Positions 9,048-17,918 are shown, numbered from the stretch's first letter. The stretch is DNA of 64,000 nt from Xanthomonas dyei (GCF_002939865.1 NZ_MDEE01000004.1:62001-126000); one strand, 5' to 3'. The notes: generated from the sequence alone by a model not told the origin. Numbers and translations: made by a program.

Positions 9048-9097
9048 AGGGCGCGAATCCTCGCATGCATGCGGGCACGGCGCAACCGCCATGCGCC

Positions 9098-9610
9098 TCA
9101 GCGCGGCGGCGCGACGATGGCGTCGGGAATGTATGGGGTCACCGACACCCGGATGCGCAGCCGGTTGCCCGGATCTTCCGGCAGCCGCGAGCGGTACTTG
9201 GTGCCCTTGTAGACGTAGTCCACGTCGAAGGCGATCGGGCGCCGGAACTCGCGCGGCACTTCCACCACTTTGCAGTTACGGCGCGTACTGGTCGGCGGCA
9301 CTGCCGCCGGCGTGGCCAGCTCGGGTCGCCGCGAGAACATCTCCTTGACCGAATCCACCATGCGGTTGATGCGGCCCTCGTCCTCGATCGCCGCAACCGG
9401 CACCGGCGTCGCCTGTTCGGCCTCGCACTGCTCTTCGATACGCGTGGCGCGCAGGGTCTGATAGACCGGCTCGACATTGAGCACCTGCGCGTAGTCCAGC
9501 TTGACGTTTTCGATGACGACGACCCGGTTCTTGGCATCGGGCTCTGCCGCATGTGCCGGCAGTGCCTGCCAGGCCAACACACACAGCGTGGGGAACAGAA
9601 GAAGTCGCAT
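9098..9610 (-). CDS. Exported protein of unknown function
   Basis: 170 residues starting MRLLLFPTLCVLAWQALPAHA, a clear signal peptide with cleavage expected after AHA. The mature part holds two cysteines (EEQCEAEQ and RRNCKVVEVP) that could form a disulfide, and a C-terminal beta-rich stretch (FDVDYVYKGTKYRSRLPEDPGNRL). No family was recognised. It lies upstream of the argF' leader on the same strand and divergent from cysS. Arg transcription may start within or after this gene. Confidence 0.75.
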   Translation of the reverse strand: MRLLLFPTLCVLAWQALPAHAAEPDAKNRVVVIENVKLDYAQVLNVEPVYQTLRATRIEEQCEAEQATPVPVAAIEDEGRINRMVDSVKEMFSRRPELATPAAVPPTSTRRNCKVVEVPREFRRPIAFDVDYVYKGTKYRSRLPEDPGNRLRIRVSVTPYIPDAIVAPPR

Positions 9611-9733
9611 CAGGACCGAAGTGGCGAAGCCAGGCAATACGTAAGTGTATGGAGCTTGCGATCTCCTGGGCTGAACGCAGCCCATCCGGTCGCCGGTGTC
9701 GGCGTGCCGGTTCGCCATCCTGCCGCAAGGGGC

Positions 9734-9739
9734 TAGAAT
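9734..9739 (+). promoter_or_regulatory. Possible -10 element of cysS
   Basis: TAGAAT preceded by C, 27 bp before the cysS start. No good -35 hexamer is visible. Similar TAGAAT hexamers precede apt, epmB and phaB. Confidence 0.3.
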
Positions 9740-9766
9740 CGTGTGGTTACCCTTTTTCAGATGCCG

Positions 9767-11323
9767 ATGAGCCTGCGCCTGCACAACAACCTGACGCGGC
9801 GGGTCGAACCGTTCGCGCCGCTCGATCCGTCCTGCCCCACGCTGTATGTGTGCGGCCCCACCGTCTACAACTACGCGCATATCGGCAACGCCCGCGGCCC
9901 GGTGGTGTTCGACGTGCTTGCCGCGCTGTTGCGGCGCCGTTATGGCGCGCTGCGCTACGCACGCAACATCACCGACGTGGACGACAAGATCAATGCCGCC
10001 GCGCAGGCGCAGGGCGTCCCGATCTCCACCATCACCGACCGCTTCGCGGCGATCTATCGCCAGGACATGGCCGCGCTCGGCGTGGTGCCGCCGGACATCG
10101 AACCGGAAGCCACCGCGCATATCCCGCAGATCGTGGCGATGATCGAGCAGCTGATCGCCAACGGCCATGCCTATGCCGCCGAAGGCCACGTGTTGTTTGC
10201 GGTGGCCAGTTTCGACGGCTACGGCAAGCTGTCGCGTCGCGACCCCGATGAAATGCTGGCCGGTGCACGCGTGGACGTGGCGCCGTACAAGCGCGACCCC
10301 GGCGACTTCGTGTTGTGGAAGCCGTCCACCGACGACCTGCCCGGCTGGGAGTCGCCGTGGGGCCGCGGCCGCCCCGGCTGGCATATCGAATGCTCGGCGA
10401 TGGCCGCCGCGCACCTGAGCCCGACCATCGACATCCATGCCGGTGGCGTGGACCTGCAGTTTCCGCATCACGAAAACGAAATCGCCCAAAGCGAGTGCGC
10501 GCATGGCGGCGCCACCTTCGCCCGCTTCTGGCTACACAACGGCATGCTCAACTTCAGCGGCGCCAAGATGAGCAAGTCGCTGGGCAACATCGAGACCGTG
10601 CACGACCTGATCGCAAAACACCCGCCGGAAGCACTGCGTCTTGCGTTGCTGAGCGCGCATTACCGGCAGCCGCTGGATTGGTCCGATGGCTTGATCCAGG
10701 CACAGATCGCCCGGCTCGATGGCCTGTACGGGACGCTGCGCGACTTGGCAGACGTGACTGCTGAACCTGTGATTCCAGCTCCGATAGAAACTGCTTTGGA
10801 CGACGACCTCAACACTCCGCTTGCGTTGTCGGAACTGTCTCTAATCGCCAAATCCATTAGAGGCAAGCTGGGCTATTCCAAGGCTGCGCTTGGTGCGGCA
10901 CTAGCAGAGCGCCAACGATCAGGACGAGTGTCACGCCCCAACGCCGAACAACATTTTAAAGATTGTTTCCCAGAGTTCACTAACCCCTTCAGGTTACAAG
11001 CCTGGGTTGATCGGGAATTTACGCCGGAACTTGATTTTTTCGAGATGCTAAAAGCAGAATTAAATGCAGCAATAAGCTCTAAGAAGGCGGATCTGCTTGG
11101 CGCCGGCTTGGCCTTGGGGCTCCTGCAGCAAGACCCGGCCGCCTGGTTCTCGCGCGGCACCGATGCCGGCGACGATGCACGCATCGCCGCCCTGGTCGAA
11201 GAACGCAGCACGGCGAAGAAAGCCAAGGATTTTGCCCGTGCCGACGCCATTCGCAAGCAACTCGCCGACGAAGGCATCGTGCTGGAAGACACCCCGCAAG
11301 GCGTGCGCTGGAAGCGCAGCTGA
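9767..11323 (+). CDS. cysS: Cysteinyl-tRNA synthetase with an internal insertion
   Basis: Class I aminoacyl-tRNA synthetase charging tRNA-Cys. The HIGH-like motif is in [12 protein letters not shown] (about residue 30), the zinc-binding cysteine/histidine set includes CGPT and HIECSAM with HHENE, and KMSKSLGN is near residue 270. The protein has 518 residues against about 460 in the family. The extra 50-60 residues fall in the helical domain after [11 protein letters not shown] and before [12 protein letters not shown], and are encoded by visibly AT-richer DNA (about 10855-11090) with unusual codons such as AGA, TTA and ATA. The C-terminal anticodon domain is intact. An alternative ATG lies at 9761. 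Confidence 0.93.
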   Translation: MSLRLHNNLTRRVEPFAPLDPSCPTLYVCGPTVYNYAHIGNARGPVVFDVLAALLRRRYGALRYARNITDVDDKINAAAQAQGVPISTITDRFAAIYRQDMAALGVVPPDIEPEATAHIPQIVAMIEQLIANGHAYAAEGHVLFAVASFDGYGKLSRRDPDEMLAGARVDVAPYKRDPGDFVLWKPSTDDLPGWESPWGRGRPGWHIECSAMAAAHLSPTIDIHAGGVDLQFPHHENEIAQSECAHGGATFARFWLHNGMLNFSGAKMSKSLGNIETVHDLIAKHPPEALRLALLSAHYRQPLDWSDGLIQAQIARLDGLYGTLRDLADVTAEPVIPAPIETALDDDLNTPLALSELSLIAKSIRGKLGYSKAALGAALAERQRSGRVSRPNAEQHFKDCFPEFTNPFRLQAWVDREFTPELDFFEMLKAELNAAISSKKADLLGAGLALGLLQQDPAAWFSRGTDAGDDARIAALVEERSTAKKAKDFARADAIRKQLADEGIVLEDTPQGVRWKRS

Positions 11324-11346
11324 CCTCTTGCCTGCGTCCGTCAGAT

Positions 11347-11588
11347 TTCTTCTCCCGCGCGCGGGAGAAGGTGCCCCGAAGGGGCGGATGAGGGTGCAGG
11401 CGAAGCCGCGTGTACCGCTTTTTTGAGGGCTGGACGAAGTCCGCATCGAATTCCAGCGAGGCTTCGCCCGTACCCTCACCCCAACCCCCGCTCCGCGCCC
11501 CGGCCCGCGCTGGCGGCGCGGGCGCTCCAAGGCACGCGCGCCAATGGCGCGCAAACCGCGCCTTCTCGCCCCGGTGGGAGAGGGGCTT
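11347..11588. repeat. Long palindromic intergenic element, copy 2, enlarged
   Basis: Starts CTTCTCCCGCGCGCGGGAGAAGG-GCCCCGAAGGGGCGGATGAGGG and ends ACCCTCACCCCAACCCC...GGGAGAGGGG. The right half carries extra GC-rich sequence (about 11495-11565, with GGCGCGCGG-type palindromes) absent from the other copies. Together with its flanks it accounts for the 308-bp cysS-sufE gap. Confidence 0.8.
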
Positions 11589-11631
11589 TGACCGAATGCC
11601 CCTAGATTTTGCGAACGATTCTGGAATTTTG

Positions 11632-12069
11632 ATGACCACCACCCCCTTCCCGCTTGAACCCACTGCCGTCGAAGCGCAGGCCGCCATTGCCGACGAGTTC
11701 TCCTTCTTCGGCGACTGGTCCGAGCGTTACCAGTACCTGATCGATCTGGGCCGCAAGCTGCCCACATTCCCCGAGCAGTGGAAGACCGAAGAACACCGCT
11801 TGCACGGGTGCCAGTCGATGGTGTGGATCGTGCCGGAAGGCAATGCCGAGCGGCTGGACTTCCATGCCGTCAGCGATTCGGCCATCGTGTCCGGGCTGAT
11901 CTATCTGGCGTTGCGCGTGTATTCCGGGCGTAGCGCACAGGAAATCCTGGCCACCGAACCGGACTACATCGCAGGCATTGGCCTGGCCAAGCATCTGTCG
12001 CCAACGCGCAGCAACGGTGTGGCCGCCATGTTGGCCTTCATCCGTGAAACCGCACGCGCACAACAGTGA
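11632..12069 (+). CDS. sufE: SufE-family cysteine desulfuration protein
   Basis: 145 residues. SufE accepts persulfide sulfur from a cysteine desulfurase (SufS) for iron-sulfur cluster assembly; the acceptor cysteine is in EHRLHGCQSMVW near residue 60. The rest (DWSERYQYLIDLGRKLP at the N terminus, SGLIYLALRVYSGRSAQEI in the middle) matches the family. Only the sufE gene is present here; other suf genes are elsewhere. The ATG at 11632 begins MTTTPFPLEP; an ATG twelve codons upstream is possible. The stop overlaps the GTG start of the MFS gene. Confidence 0.9.
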   Translation: MTTTPFPLEPTAVEAQAAIADEFSFFGDWSERYQYLIDLGRKLPTFPEQWKTEEHRLHGCQSMVWIVPEGNAERLDFHAVSDSAIVSGLIYLALRVYSGRSAQEILATEPDYIAGIGLAKHLSPTRSNGVAAMLAFIRETARAQQ

Positions 12070-13316
12070 GCACACCGACGCCCTCGCCCACCGACTCGCT
12101 GCGCACGCTGTTCGCCCATCCGGGCTTCGGCCTGGTGTTGCTGTACCGCGTCGCGGCGATGCTGTCGTACCAGATCGTGGCGGTCACGGTCGGTTGGCAC
12201 ATCTATGAGATCACGCGCAATCCGCTGTCGCTCGGGCTGATCGGCCTTGCCGAAATCCTGCCGTTCTTCTGCATCGCGCCGTTTGCCGGCTACCTGGTCG
12301 ACCATCTGCCACGCAGGCGCCTGGGCATGATCGCAGTGCTGGGGTTAGTCGCTACCGCGCTGCTGTTGATGGCCGTCGCGCAGGGCTGGCTGCCCATCCA
12401 AGGCGTGTGGCCGATCTACGCCGCCATCGCATTGACCGGCGCGGCGCGCTCGTTCCTGTCGCCGGTCTACAACGCCTTGTTCGCGCGTGCGCTGCCGCGC
12501 GAAGCGTTCGCACGCGGCGCCAGCATCGGCAGCGTCACCTTCCAGGCCGGCATGGTGATCGGCCCGGCGCTGGGCGGCGTGCTGGTCGGCTGGGGCGGCA
12601 AGGGCCTGGCCTATGGCGTGGCCGCAGGCGTGGCGTTGGTGGCGATCCTGGCCCTGGCGTTGTTGCGCGTCAGCGAGCCGGTCAACGCCGGCCCGCGTGC
12701 GCCGATCTTCCGCAGCATCGCCGAAGGGGCGCAGTTCGTGCTCTCCAACCAGATCATGCTGGGCGCGATGGCGCTGGACATGTTTTCGGTGTTGCTGGGC
12801 GGCGCGGTGTCGATGTTGCCCGCCTTCATCCAGGAAATCCTGCATTACGGCCCCGAGGGACTGGGCATCCTGCGCGGTGCGCCGGCGCTGGGCTCGATCG
12901 TGGTCGGCGTGTGGCTGGCGCGGCACCCGCTGCAGCGCAATGCCGGCCGCATCCTGATGCTGTCGGTGGCCGGCTTCGGACTGTGCACCATCGCCTTCGG
13001 GCTGTCGCGGCACTTCTGGCTGTCGGCGGCGATCCTGCTGGTCTACGGCATGTGCGACGGCGTGTCGGTGGTGGTGCGGCAAACCATCCTGCAGCTCGCC
13101 ACACCGGACGCGATGCGTGGCCGGGTGTCGTCGATCAACGGCATCTTCATCGGCTCGTCCAACGAACTGGGCGCGTTCTACGACGGCGTCATGGCACGGC
13201 TGGTCGGGCTGGTGCCGGCGGTCGTCATCGGCGGCTGCGTCACCCTGGGCGTGGTGGCAACCACGGCCTGGAAGGCGCCGCGGTTGCGCAAGCTGGACTT
13301 GCGCGATCTGCAATAA
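12066..13316 (+). CDS. MFS transporter, probable exporter
   Basis: 416 residues with about twelve hydrophobic segments and the MFS loop motif DHLPRRRLGMIA after the second transmembrane helix. It resembles the MFS_3/enterobactin-exporter-like branch (RSFLSPVYNALFARALP, DAMRGRVSSINGIFIGSSNELGAF). The substrate is unknown. Translation starts at GTG 12066, overlapping the sufE stop, so the two are coupled. It ends in a basic tail, RKLDLRDLQ. Confidence 0.88.
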   Translation: MSTPTPSPTDSLRTLFAHPGFGLVLLYRVAAMLSYQIVAVTVGWHIYEITRNPLSLGLIGLAEILPFFCIAPFAGYLVDHLPRRRLGMIAVLGLVATALLLMAVAQGWLPIQGVWPIYAAIALTGAARSFLSPVYNALFARALPREAFARGASIGSVTFQAGMVIGPALGGVLVGWGGKGLAYGVAAGVALVAILALALLRVSEPVNAGPRAPIFRSIAEGAQFVLSNQIMLGAMALDMFSVLLGGAVSMLPAFIQEILHYGPEGLGILRGAPALGSIVVGVWLARHPLQRNAGRILMLSVAGFGLCTIAFGLSRHFWLSAAILLVYGMCDGVSVVVRQTILQLATPDAMRGRVSSINGIFIGSSNELGAFYDGVMARLVGLVPAVVIGGCVTLGVVATTAWKAPRLRKLDLRDLQ

Positions 13317-13441
13317 GCGCAGCCGACAAGACGACTGCGCTCACTGCAACACGGGCGCAGTCGGTGCTCGGCACGGTAGGTACAACGTGTGCACGTGGGT
13401 TCTGAGCACTACGGCCAAGTCTGCCTGATGACTGCTCGCTG

Positions 13442-13570
13442 CGTGTTGTCAGCCGCTTCAAGCCAAGTCTGGCGAGGCATCGGCTGCAACTGCTGCCGGT
13501 GTGCCCGCGACGTGTTGTCAGCCGCTCCAGGCCAAGTCTGGCGAGGCGCTGGTTGCAGATGCCGCCAGTG
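13442..13570. repeat. Tandem duplication, 69-bp period
   Basis: Two units (13442-13501 and 13511-13570) share CGTGTTGTCAGCCGCT, then GCCAAGTCTGGCGAGGC and a diverged GC-rich end ending in GCCAGTG/GCCGGTG. A partial third copy (GGCCAAGTCTG, about 13413) precedes them. Confidence 0.85.
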
Positions 13571-13706
13571 CCCTGCGCCGCTTGCGCGTACTCGCGCCGC
13601 GACGGTCGATGCAACGGGATCCACCGGATTCCGCATCACACCGCGTCGCCTGGCGCACTGCAACGGCGCATGACGACAACGTCCCGCAACAACCCGCCAC
13701 CCATAC

Positions 13707-13733
13707 AAAAAACCCAGCACATGGCGGGGTTTT
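13707..13733 (-). terminator. Intrinsic terminator of the dksA-like gene
   Basis: Minus strand: AAAACCCCGCC, loop ATGT, GCTGGGTTTTTTG. It is flanked by A and T runs on both sides, so it may also stop plus-strand transcription from the MFS gene. Confidence 0.75.
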
Positions 13734-13753
13734 ATGCGAACGGCGGAAGACGA

Positions 13754-14731
13754 TCAGTCGCCCTGCTGCTTCTGCAGATGCTCCCAACGCTCTTGCGCGT
13801 CGATGGTGCGCTCGGCAGTCAGACGCGCGTCCAGGCGGTCCAGGCCGATCTCTTCGCCGGTGTCCACGCAATAGCCGTAGTCGCCATCTTCCAGGCGCTT
13901 GAGCGTGCTGTCGATCTTGGAGATCAGCTTGCGTGCACGGTCGCGTGCGCGCAGTTCCAGCGAGTTTTCGGTCTCACGCGTGGCGCGTTCGGCTTCGTCG
14001 CCGATATCGCGGACTTCTTCGCGCAGGTTTTCGATGGTCTGCTTGGATTCCTCGACCATCTCGTTGCGCCAGCTCTGCAGACGCTGACGGAAGTATTCCT
14101 GCTGCAGCTTGCTCATGTACTCCTCGTCCGCCGAGGGCTTGTAGCCCTGCGGGAGGATCGGGCGACCGGTGGTCTCGTCGATCTTGTAGTCGACCACCTT
14201 GTACTTGGTCTTGGGCGTCGGGCTGGACGACTTTGCAGTCACGGCCACTGCCACCTTGCCGACCGGACGGGTCGCGGCGGGCTTGGCGGGGGCTTCGGTT
14301 TTGGTTGGCGTTTTTGCGGAAGATTTCGAAACGGGCACGGGATTCTTAAGTGACGGGGTCGCAGGCTTTGCCGGCTTCGCAGGGACGGCCTTGGGGGCCG
14401 GTGCGGGCGCGGGCTTCTCAGCCTTGACCGGGACTGACTTGGCCGGAACCGGCTTTGCAGCCGGTTTCGGTACGGACTTGGACGCCACCGGCTTGGCAGC
14501 CGGTTTGGCGGCAGCCGGAGCTGCCTTGGTCGCTGCGGTCTTGGAGGCCGGCGCCGGCTTGGCAACGGTCTTGGTCGCAGCTGCCTTCTTGGCAACCGGT
14601 TGCGCAGGAGCCGGAGTCGCCTTCTTGGCAGCCGGTTTTGCAGCAGCAGGCGCCGCTACCTTCTTCGCAGCGGGTTTGGCGGACTTCTTGGCGGCCTCGA
14701 CGGCCTTTTTTGCAGGTTTTTTAGCAGCCAC
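13754..14731 (-). CDS. DksA/TraR-type protein with histone-H1-like N-terminal domain
   Basis: 325 residues. Residues 1-170 are almost entirely Lys, Ala, Pro, Val, Ser and Thr (AAKKPAKK, KPAAKK and similar repeats), like histone H1 or the AlgP C-terminal region. Residues 175-325 are DksA-like: a coiled coil (EYFRQRLQSWRNEMVEESKQ), the tip RDIGDEAERATRETE, the ENSLELRARDRARKLI helix and a C-terminal zinc-finger region. That region reads YGYCVDTGEEIG... with TIDAQERW: one cysteine, with Thr and other residues where canonical DksA has Cys, so zinc is probably not bound. DksA proteins act on RNA polymerase with ppGpp; a basic tail suggests DNA binding as well. Confidence 0.9.
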   Translation of the reverse strand: MAAKKPAKKAVEAAKKSAKPAAKKVAAPAAAKPAAKKATPAPAQPVAKKAAATKTVAKPAPASKTAATKAAPAAAKPAAKPVASKSVPKPAAKPVPAKSVPVKAEKPAPAPAPKAVPAKPAKPATPSLKNPVPVSKSSAKTPTKTEAPAKPAATRPVGKVAVAVTAKSSSPTPKTKYKVVDYKIDETTGRPILPQGYKPSADEEYMSKLQQEYFRQRLQSWRNEMVEESKQTIENLREEVRDIGDEAERATRETENSLELRARDRARKLISKIDSTLKRLEDGDYGYCVDTGEEIGLDRLDARLTAERTIDAQERWEHLQKQQGD

Positions 14732-14815
14732 GAAACGCTCATCCTTGGTTCCCCCGGGGCCCGGGAAAGCGGGCCTTTATAACGTACGCCACGGACCCCC
14801 GGCAACCACCTATTA

Positions 14816-15115
14816 ATGCAAGTGGCATATGATTGGCAAGTGATCGGACGCCTGCTCATCGCGCTGCTGCGCTTCTACAAGCTGTTCATCAGCCCGCTGC
14901 TCGGGCCGCGCTGCCGTTTTGCGCCCAGTTGCTCGGAGTATGCGATGACCGCCATCGGCCGCTTCGGCCCGCTACGCGGGAGCTGGCTGGCCGCGCGCCG
15001 GCTCGGCCGCTGTCATCCCTTTCATCCGGGCGGCTTCGATCCGGTGCCCGACGCGCCAGCCTCCGCCGCCCCGTCCCCCCCTTCTTCCTGCAGTTGCAAA
15101 GGACCTCATCCATGA
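14816..15115 (+). CDS. yidD: Membrane protein insertion efficiency factor YidD
   Basis: 99 residues with the YidD core [28 protein letters not shown] and a C-terminal [13 protein letters not shown]. YidD is a small membrane-associated protein that assists YidC; it is usually coded beside rnpA-yidC, but here it precedes pyrC. The start is uncertain: ATG 14816, or GTG 14840, which would give the usual short N terminus. The stop overlaps the pyrC start (ATGA). Confidence 0.88.
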   Translation: MQVAYDWQVIGRLLIALLRFYKLFISPLLGPRCRFAPSCSEYAMTAIGRFGPLRGSWLAARRLGRCHPFHPGGFDPVPDAPASAAPSPPSSCSCKGPHP

Positions 15116-16461
15116 GCCGAACCGTCATCATCAACGCCCGCCTGGTCAACGAAGGCAAGGAGTTCGACGCCGATCTCCTGATCGAGGGCGGCCGCATCGC
15201 CAGGATCGACAGCAAGATCACGCCCGCCGCCGGCGACACCGTGGTGGACGCGGCCGGGCGCTGGGTGCTGCCGGGCATGATCGACGACCAGGTGCACTTC
15301 CGCGAGCCGGGCCTGACCCACAAGGGCGACATCGCCAGCGAATCCGGCGCCGCCGTGGCTGGCGGGCTGACCAGCTTCATGGACATGCCCAACACCAACC
15401 CGCCCACGCTGGACGCGGCCGCGCTGCAGTCCAAGTACGATGCCGCCGCCGGGCGCGCCTGGGCCAACTACGGCTTCTACATGGGCGCCAGCAACGACAA
15501 CCTGGCCGCGATTCAGTCGCTGGACCCCAAGACCGCGCCGGGCATCAAGGTGTTCATGGGCGCCTCCACCGGCAACATGCTGGTCGATAACCCGCAGACG
15601 CTGGACGCGATCTTCCGCGACGCGCCGACGCCGATCATCACCCATTGCGAAGACACCCCGACCATCGACGCGACGATGGCGCAGTACAAGGAAACGTACG
15701 GCGATGCGCTGACCCCGGACATGCACCCGGACATCCGCTCGCGGCAGGCCTGCCTGAAGTCCTCGCAGCTGGCCGTGTCGCTGGCGCGCAAGCACAACAC
15801 CCGCCTGCATGTGCTGCATATCTCCACTGCCGACGAGCTGGGGCTGTTCGAAGCCGGCCCGCTGGTGGACGCCGACGGCAAGCTGCGCAAGCGCATCACT
15901 GCCGAGACCTGCATCCACTTCTTGCGCTTCGACCGCAGCGATTACGCGCGGCTGGGCAACCTGATCAAGTGCAACCCCGCGATCAAGGACGCCGACGACC
16001 GCCTGGCCCTGATCCAAGCGCTGGCCGAAGACGTCATCGACGTGCTCGCCACCGACCATGCCCCGCATACCTGGGAAGAGAAACAGAAGCCCTACGCGCA
16101 GGCGCCGTCCGGCCTGCCGCTGGTGCAGTACGCGCTGGTCGCCGCGCTGGAGCTGGTGCATGAAGGCAAGCTGCCGATCACCCGTATCGTGCAGAAGTTC
16201 GCGCACGCGCCGGCGCAGTTGTTCGATGTGGAAGAGCGCGGCTTTCTGCGCGAAGGTTATTTCGCCGATCTGGTGATGATCGACAACACCCCGTTCACCG
16301 TGAAGCGCGAGCAGGTGCTGTCCAAATGCGGCTGGTCGCCGTTCGAGGGCACCACGTTCCGTTCGCGCATTGCCGCGACCTGGGTCAACGGGCAGCAGGT
16401 GTGGGACGGCGAGCAGTTGGTCGGCAGTGCCGCTGGCCAGCGCCTGACCTTCGACCGCTGA
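15112..16461 (+). CDS. pyrC: Dihydroorotase
   Basis: Amidohydrolase cyclising carbamoyl aspartate to dihydroorotate in pyrimidine synthesis. 449 residues. The first metal motif is [16 protein letters not shown], where Gln stands in place of the first His of HxH; this is the regular form in one dihydroorotase subgroup. Further ligands appear in [18 protein letters not shown] and [15 protein letters not shown]. The gene overlaps yidD upstream by 4 bp and its TGA overlaps the ATG of the M23 peptidase downstream. Confidence 0.95.
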   Translation: MSRTVIINARLVNEGKEFDADLLIEGGRIARIDSKITPAAGDTVVDAAGRWVLPGMIDDQVHFREPGLTHKGDIASESGAAVAGGLTSFMDMPNTNPPTLDAAALQSKYDAAAGRAWANYGFYMGASNDNLAAIQSLDPKTAPGIKVFMGASTGNMLVDNPQTLDAIFRDAPTPIITHCEDTPTIDATMAQYKETYGDALTPDMHPDIRSRQACLKSSQLAVSLARKHNTRLHVLHISTADELGLFEAGPLVDADGKLRKRITAETCIHFLRFDRSDYARLGNLIKCNPAIKDADDRLALIQALAEDVIDVLATDHAPHTWEEKQKPYAQAPSGLPLVQYALVAALELVHEGKLPITRIVQKFAHAPAQLFDVEERGFLREGYFADLVMIDNTPFTVKREQVLSKCGWSPFEGTTFRSRIAATWVNGQQVWDGEQLVGSAAGQRLTFDR

Positions 16462-17300
16462 TGCGCGCAGCACTGGTTGGTGCATGGCTGGCGTTGGTGC
16501 CGGCCATGCTGAGTGCGGGCGCAGTGCAGGCGCAGGCCATAAGCGAAGCTGGCGTGGTGTTCCCGGCCAGCGCCTCGCAAGGAGCGATGGTGATCGGCAA
16601 GGTGCCTGCCGGCAGCACCGTGCAATATGCGGGGCGCACCTTGCGCGTCAGTGGCTACGGCAGTGTGGTGTTCGGCATCGGCCGCGACGCGACCGGCCCG
16701 CTGCAGGTGCACATCACCCTGCCCGATGGCACCCAGCGCACCAGAAGCATCGCAGTGACGCCGCGCGATTGGCCCACCGAGCGCGTCAACGGCGTGCCGC
16801 CCAAGACCGTGAACCCGCCTGCGGCCATTGCCGAGCGCATCAAGCGCGAGCAGGCGCAAGTCACCGCCGCACGCGATCGCGACGATGCCCGCACGGATTT
16901 TGCACAACCCTTCATCTGGCCGGTGCAAGGCCGCATCAGCGGCCGCTTTGGCAATGCGCGCGTGTACAACGGCCAGCCGGGCGCGGGGCACTCGGGCATG
17001 GACATCGCCGTGCCAAGCGGCACGCCGGTCAAGGCGCCGGCTGCTGGAGTCGTCACCTTTGCCGCGCCGGATCTGTATCTGACCGGCGGCACGGTGCTGC
17101 TCGATCACGGCTTCGGCATCAGCTCCAACTTTCTGCATCTGTCGCGGATCGACGTCAAAGTGGGCGATCGCGTGGAACAAGGCCAGGTGATTGCTGCAGT
17201 GGGAGCGACCGGGCGGGCGACCGGGCCGCATCTGCATTGGGGGATGAATTGGTTCGATGTGCGTATCGATCCATTGTTGGTGCTTGAGCGCGGGAAGTAA
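16461..17300 (+). CDS. Secreted M23-family metallopeptidase
   Basis: 279 residues with an N-terminal signal peptide ([17 protein letters not shown]...VQAQA), an N-terminal beta domain, a charged linker (IAERIKREQAQVTAARD) and a C-terminal LytM/M23 domain (about 155-275). Zinc ligands are seen in GAGHSGMDIA and GPHLHWGMN, with NFLHLS between. Family members cleave peptidoglycan cross-bridges or activate amidases. The start overlaps the pyrC stop (TGATG). Confidence 0.93.
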   Translation: MRAALVGAWLALVPAMLSAGAVQAQAISEAGVVFPASASQGAMVIGKVPAGSTVQYAGRTLRVSGYGSVVFGIGRDATGPLQVHITLPDGTQRTRSIAVTPRDWPTERVNGVPPKTVNPPAAIAERIKREQAQVTAARDRDDARTDFAQPFIWPVQGRISGRFGNARVYNGQPGAGHSGMDIAVPSGTPVKAPAAGVVTFAAPDLYLTGGTVLLDHGFGISSNFLHLSRIDVKVGDRVEQGQVIAAVGATGRATGPHLHWGMNWFDVRIDPLLVLERGK

Positions 17301-17317
17301 GTGCAGTTGGGCGGCCT

Positions 17318-17434
17318 TTCGCTTCTCCCTCGGGAGAAGGTGGGGCGTAGCGCCGGATGAGGGTGCGGAGGCGGCTGGTTAACTGAGTAACCATACCCTC
17401 ACCCCAACCCCTCTCCCGAGGGGAGAGGGGCTTT
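17318..17434. repeat. Long palindromic intergenic element, copy 3
   Basis: CTTCTCCCTCGGGAGAAGG, GGATGAGGGTGCGG, then ACCCTCACCCCAACCCCTCTCCCGAGGGGAGAGGGG. It is the most compact of three copies and is placed right after the M23 gene, where it may also act as a transcript-end hairpin. Confidence 0.85.
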
Positions 17435-17918
17435 CAGCGATTGCAGGCACACATCGGCCTGTCGGCGATTCCACCCACTTGTCGATTGATCGGATGGCCT
17501 TGCTGCGCATGCGAGGCTATGCGGCATTAAAAGCGTGAGCCGATGACACGCCAGTACCACTGCGCGAGCACAGGGCAGACATGCTGAACTCGCAGACCAA
17601 ACCAGACCAGACCAGACCAGGAACCGGGAGCGGGCTTGTCTCTGCGGAACCGCAGGTCACCATCGCGGTGGTCGGCAAGTACGTCGATCACCAGGAGGCA
17701 TCGGGAAAGTTAATAAAGATTGGAACGCCACCACGTTCTGACACACCTACCCGTTGCGCTTGTGTCCGTCGCCAGGCTTTGGGGTATAACCGGGACAGCG
17801 TCGATCCTTGCCGATGACAGCGGCGGATCGGCCAGCGACGGTCACTCCGCGCTGGCGATCACGCCCTTGCAACCGACGTGCTTGGTCTCCCCTCCCCCGA
17901 CTGCAGGAGATGTGCGAC
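17435..17918. other. Gap with pyrG remnant, before the ethanolamine genes
   Basis: No complete gene. It holds a CCAGA-type pentamer repeat (17599-17620), a short pyrG-like coding remnant (17641-17706) and, from about 17880, the leader of the permease gene. Confidence 0.6.
17641..17706 (+). pseudogene. CTP synthase (pyrG) gene fragment
   Basis: Translation gives SAEPQVTIAVVGKYVDHQEA. VTIAVVGKYVD is the start of the glutaminase-side domain of CTP synthases (family pattern V-T-I-A/G-x-V-G-K-Y). The match is lost after about 22 codons; no other part of pyrG is present. It is either a recombination scar from a pyrG copy or a chance similarity. The frame is open from 17581 to 17817, but the remainder has no recognisable content. 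Confidence 0.5.

Larger units (their letters stand above)
13317..13753. other. 437-bp non-coding gap with tandem duplication
   Basis: No convincing gene. It contains a 69-bp tandem repeat (13442-13570), a GTTGTCAGCCGCT motif shared with other gaps, and a bidirectional terminator hairpin at 13707-13733 that ends the dksA-like transcript. Confidence 0.7.
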
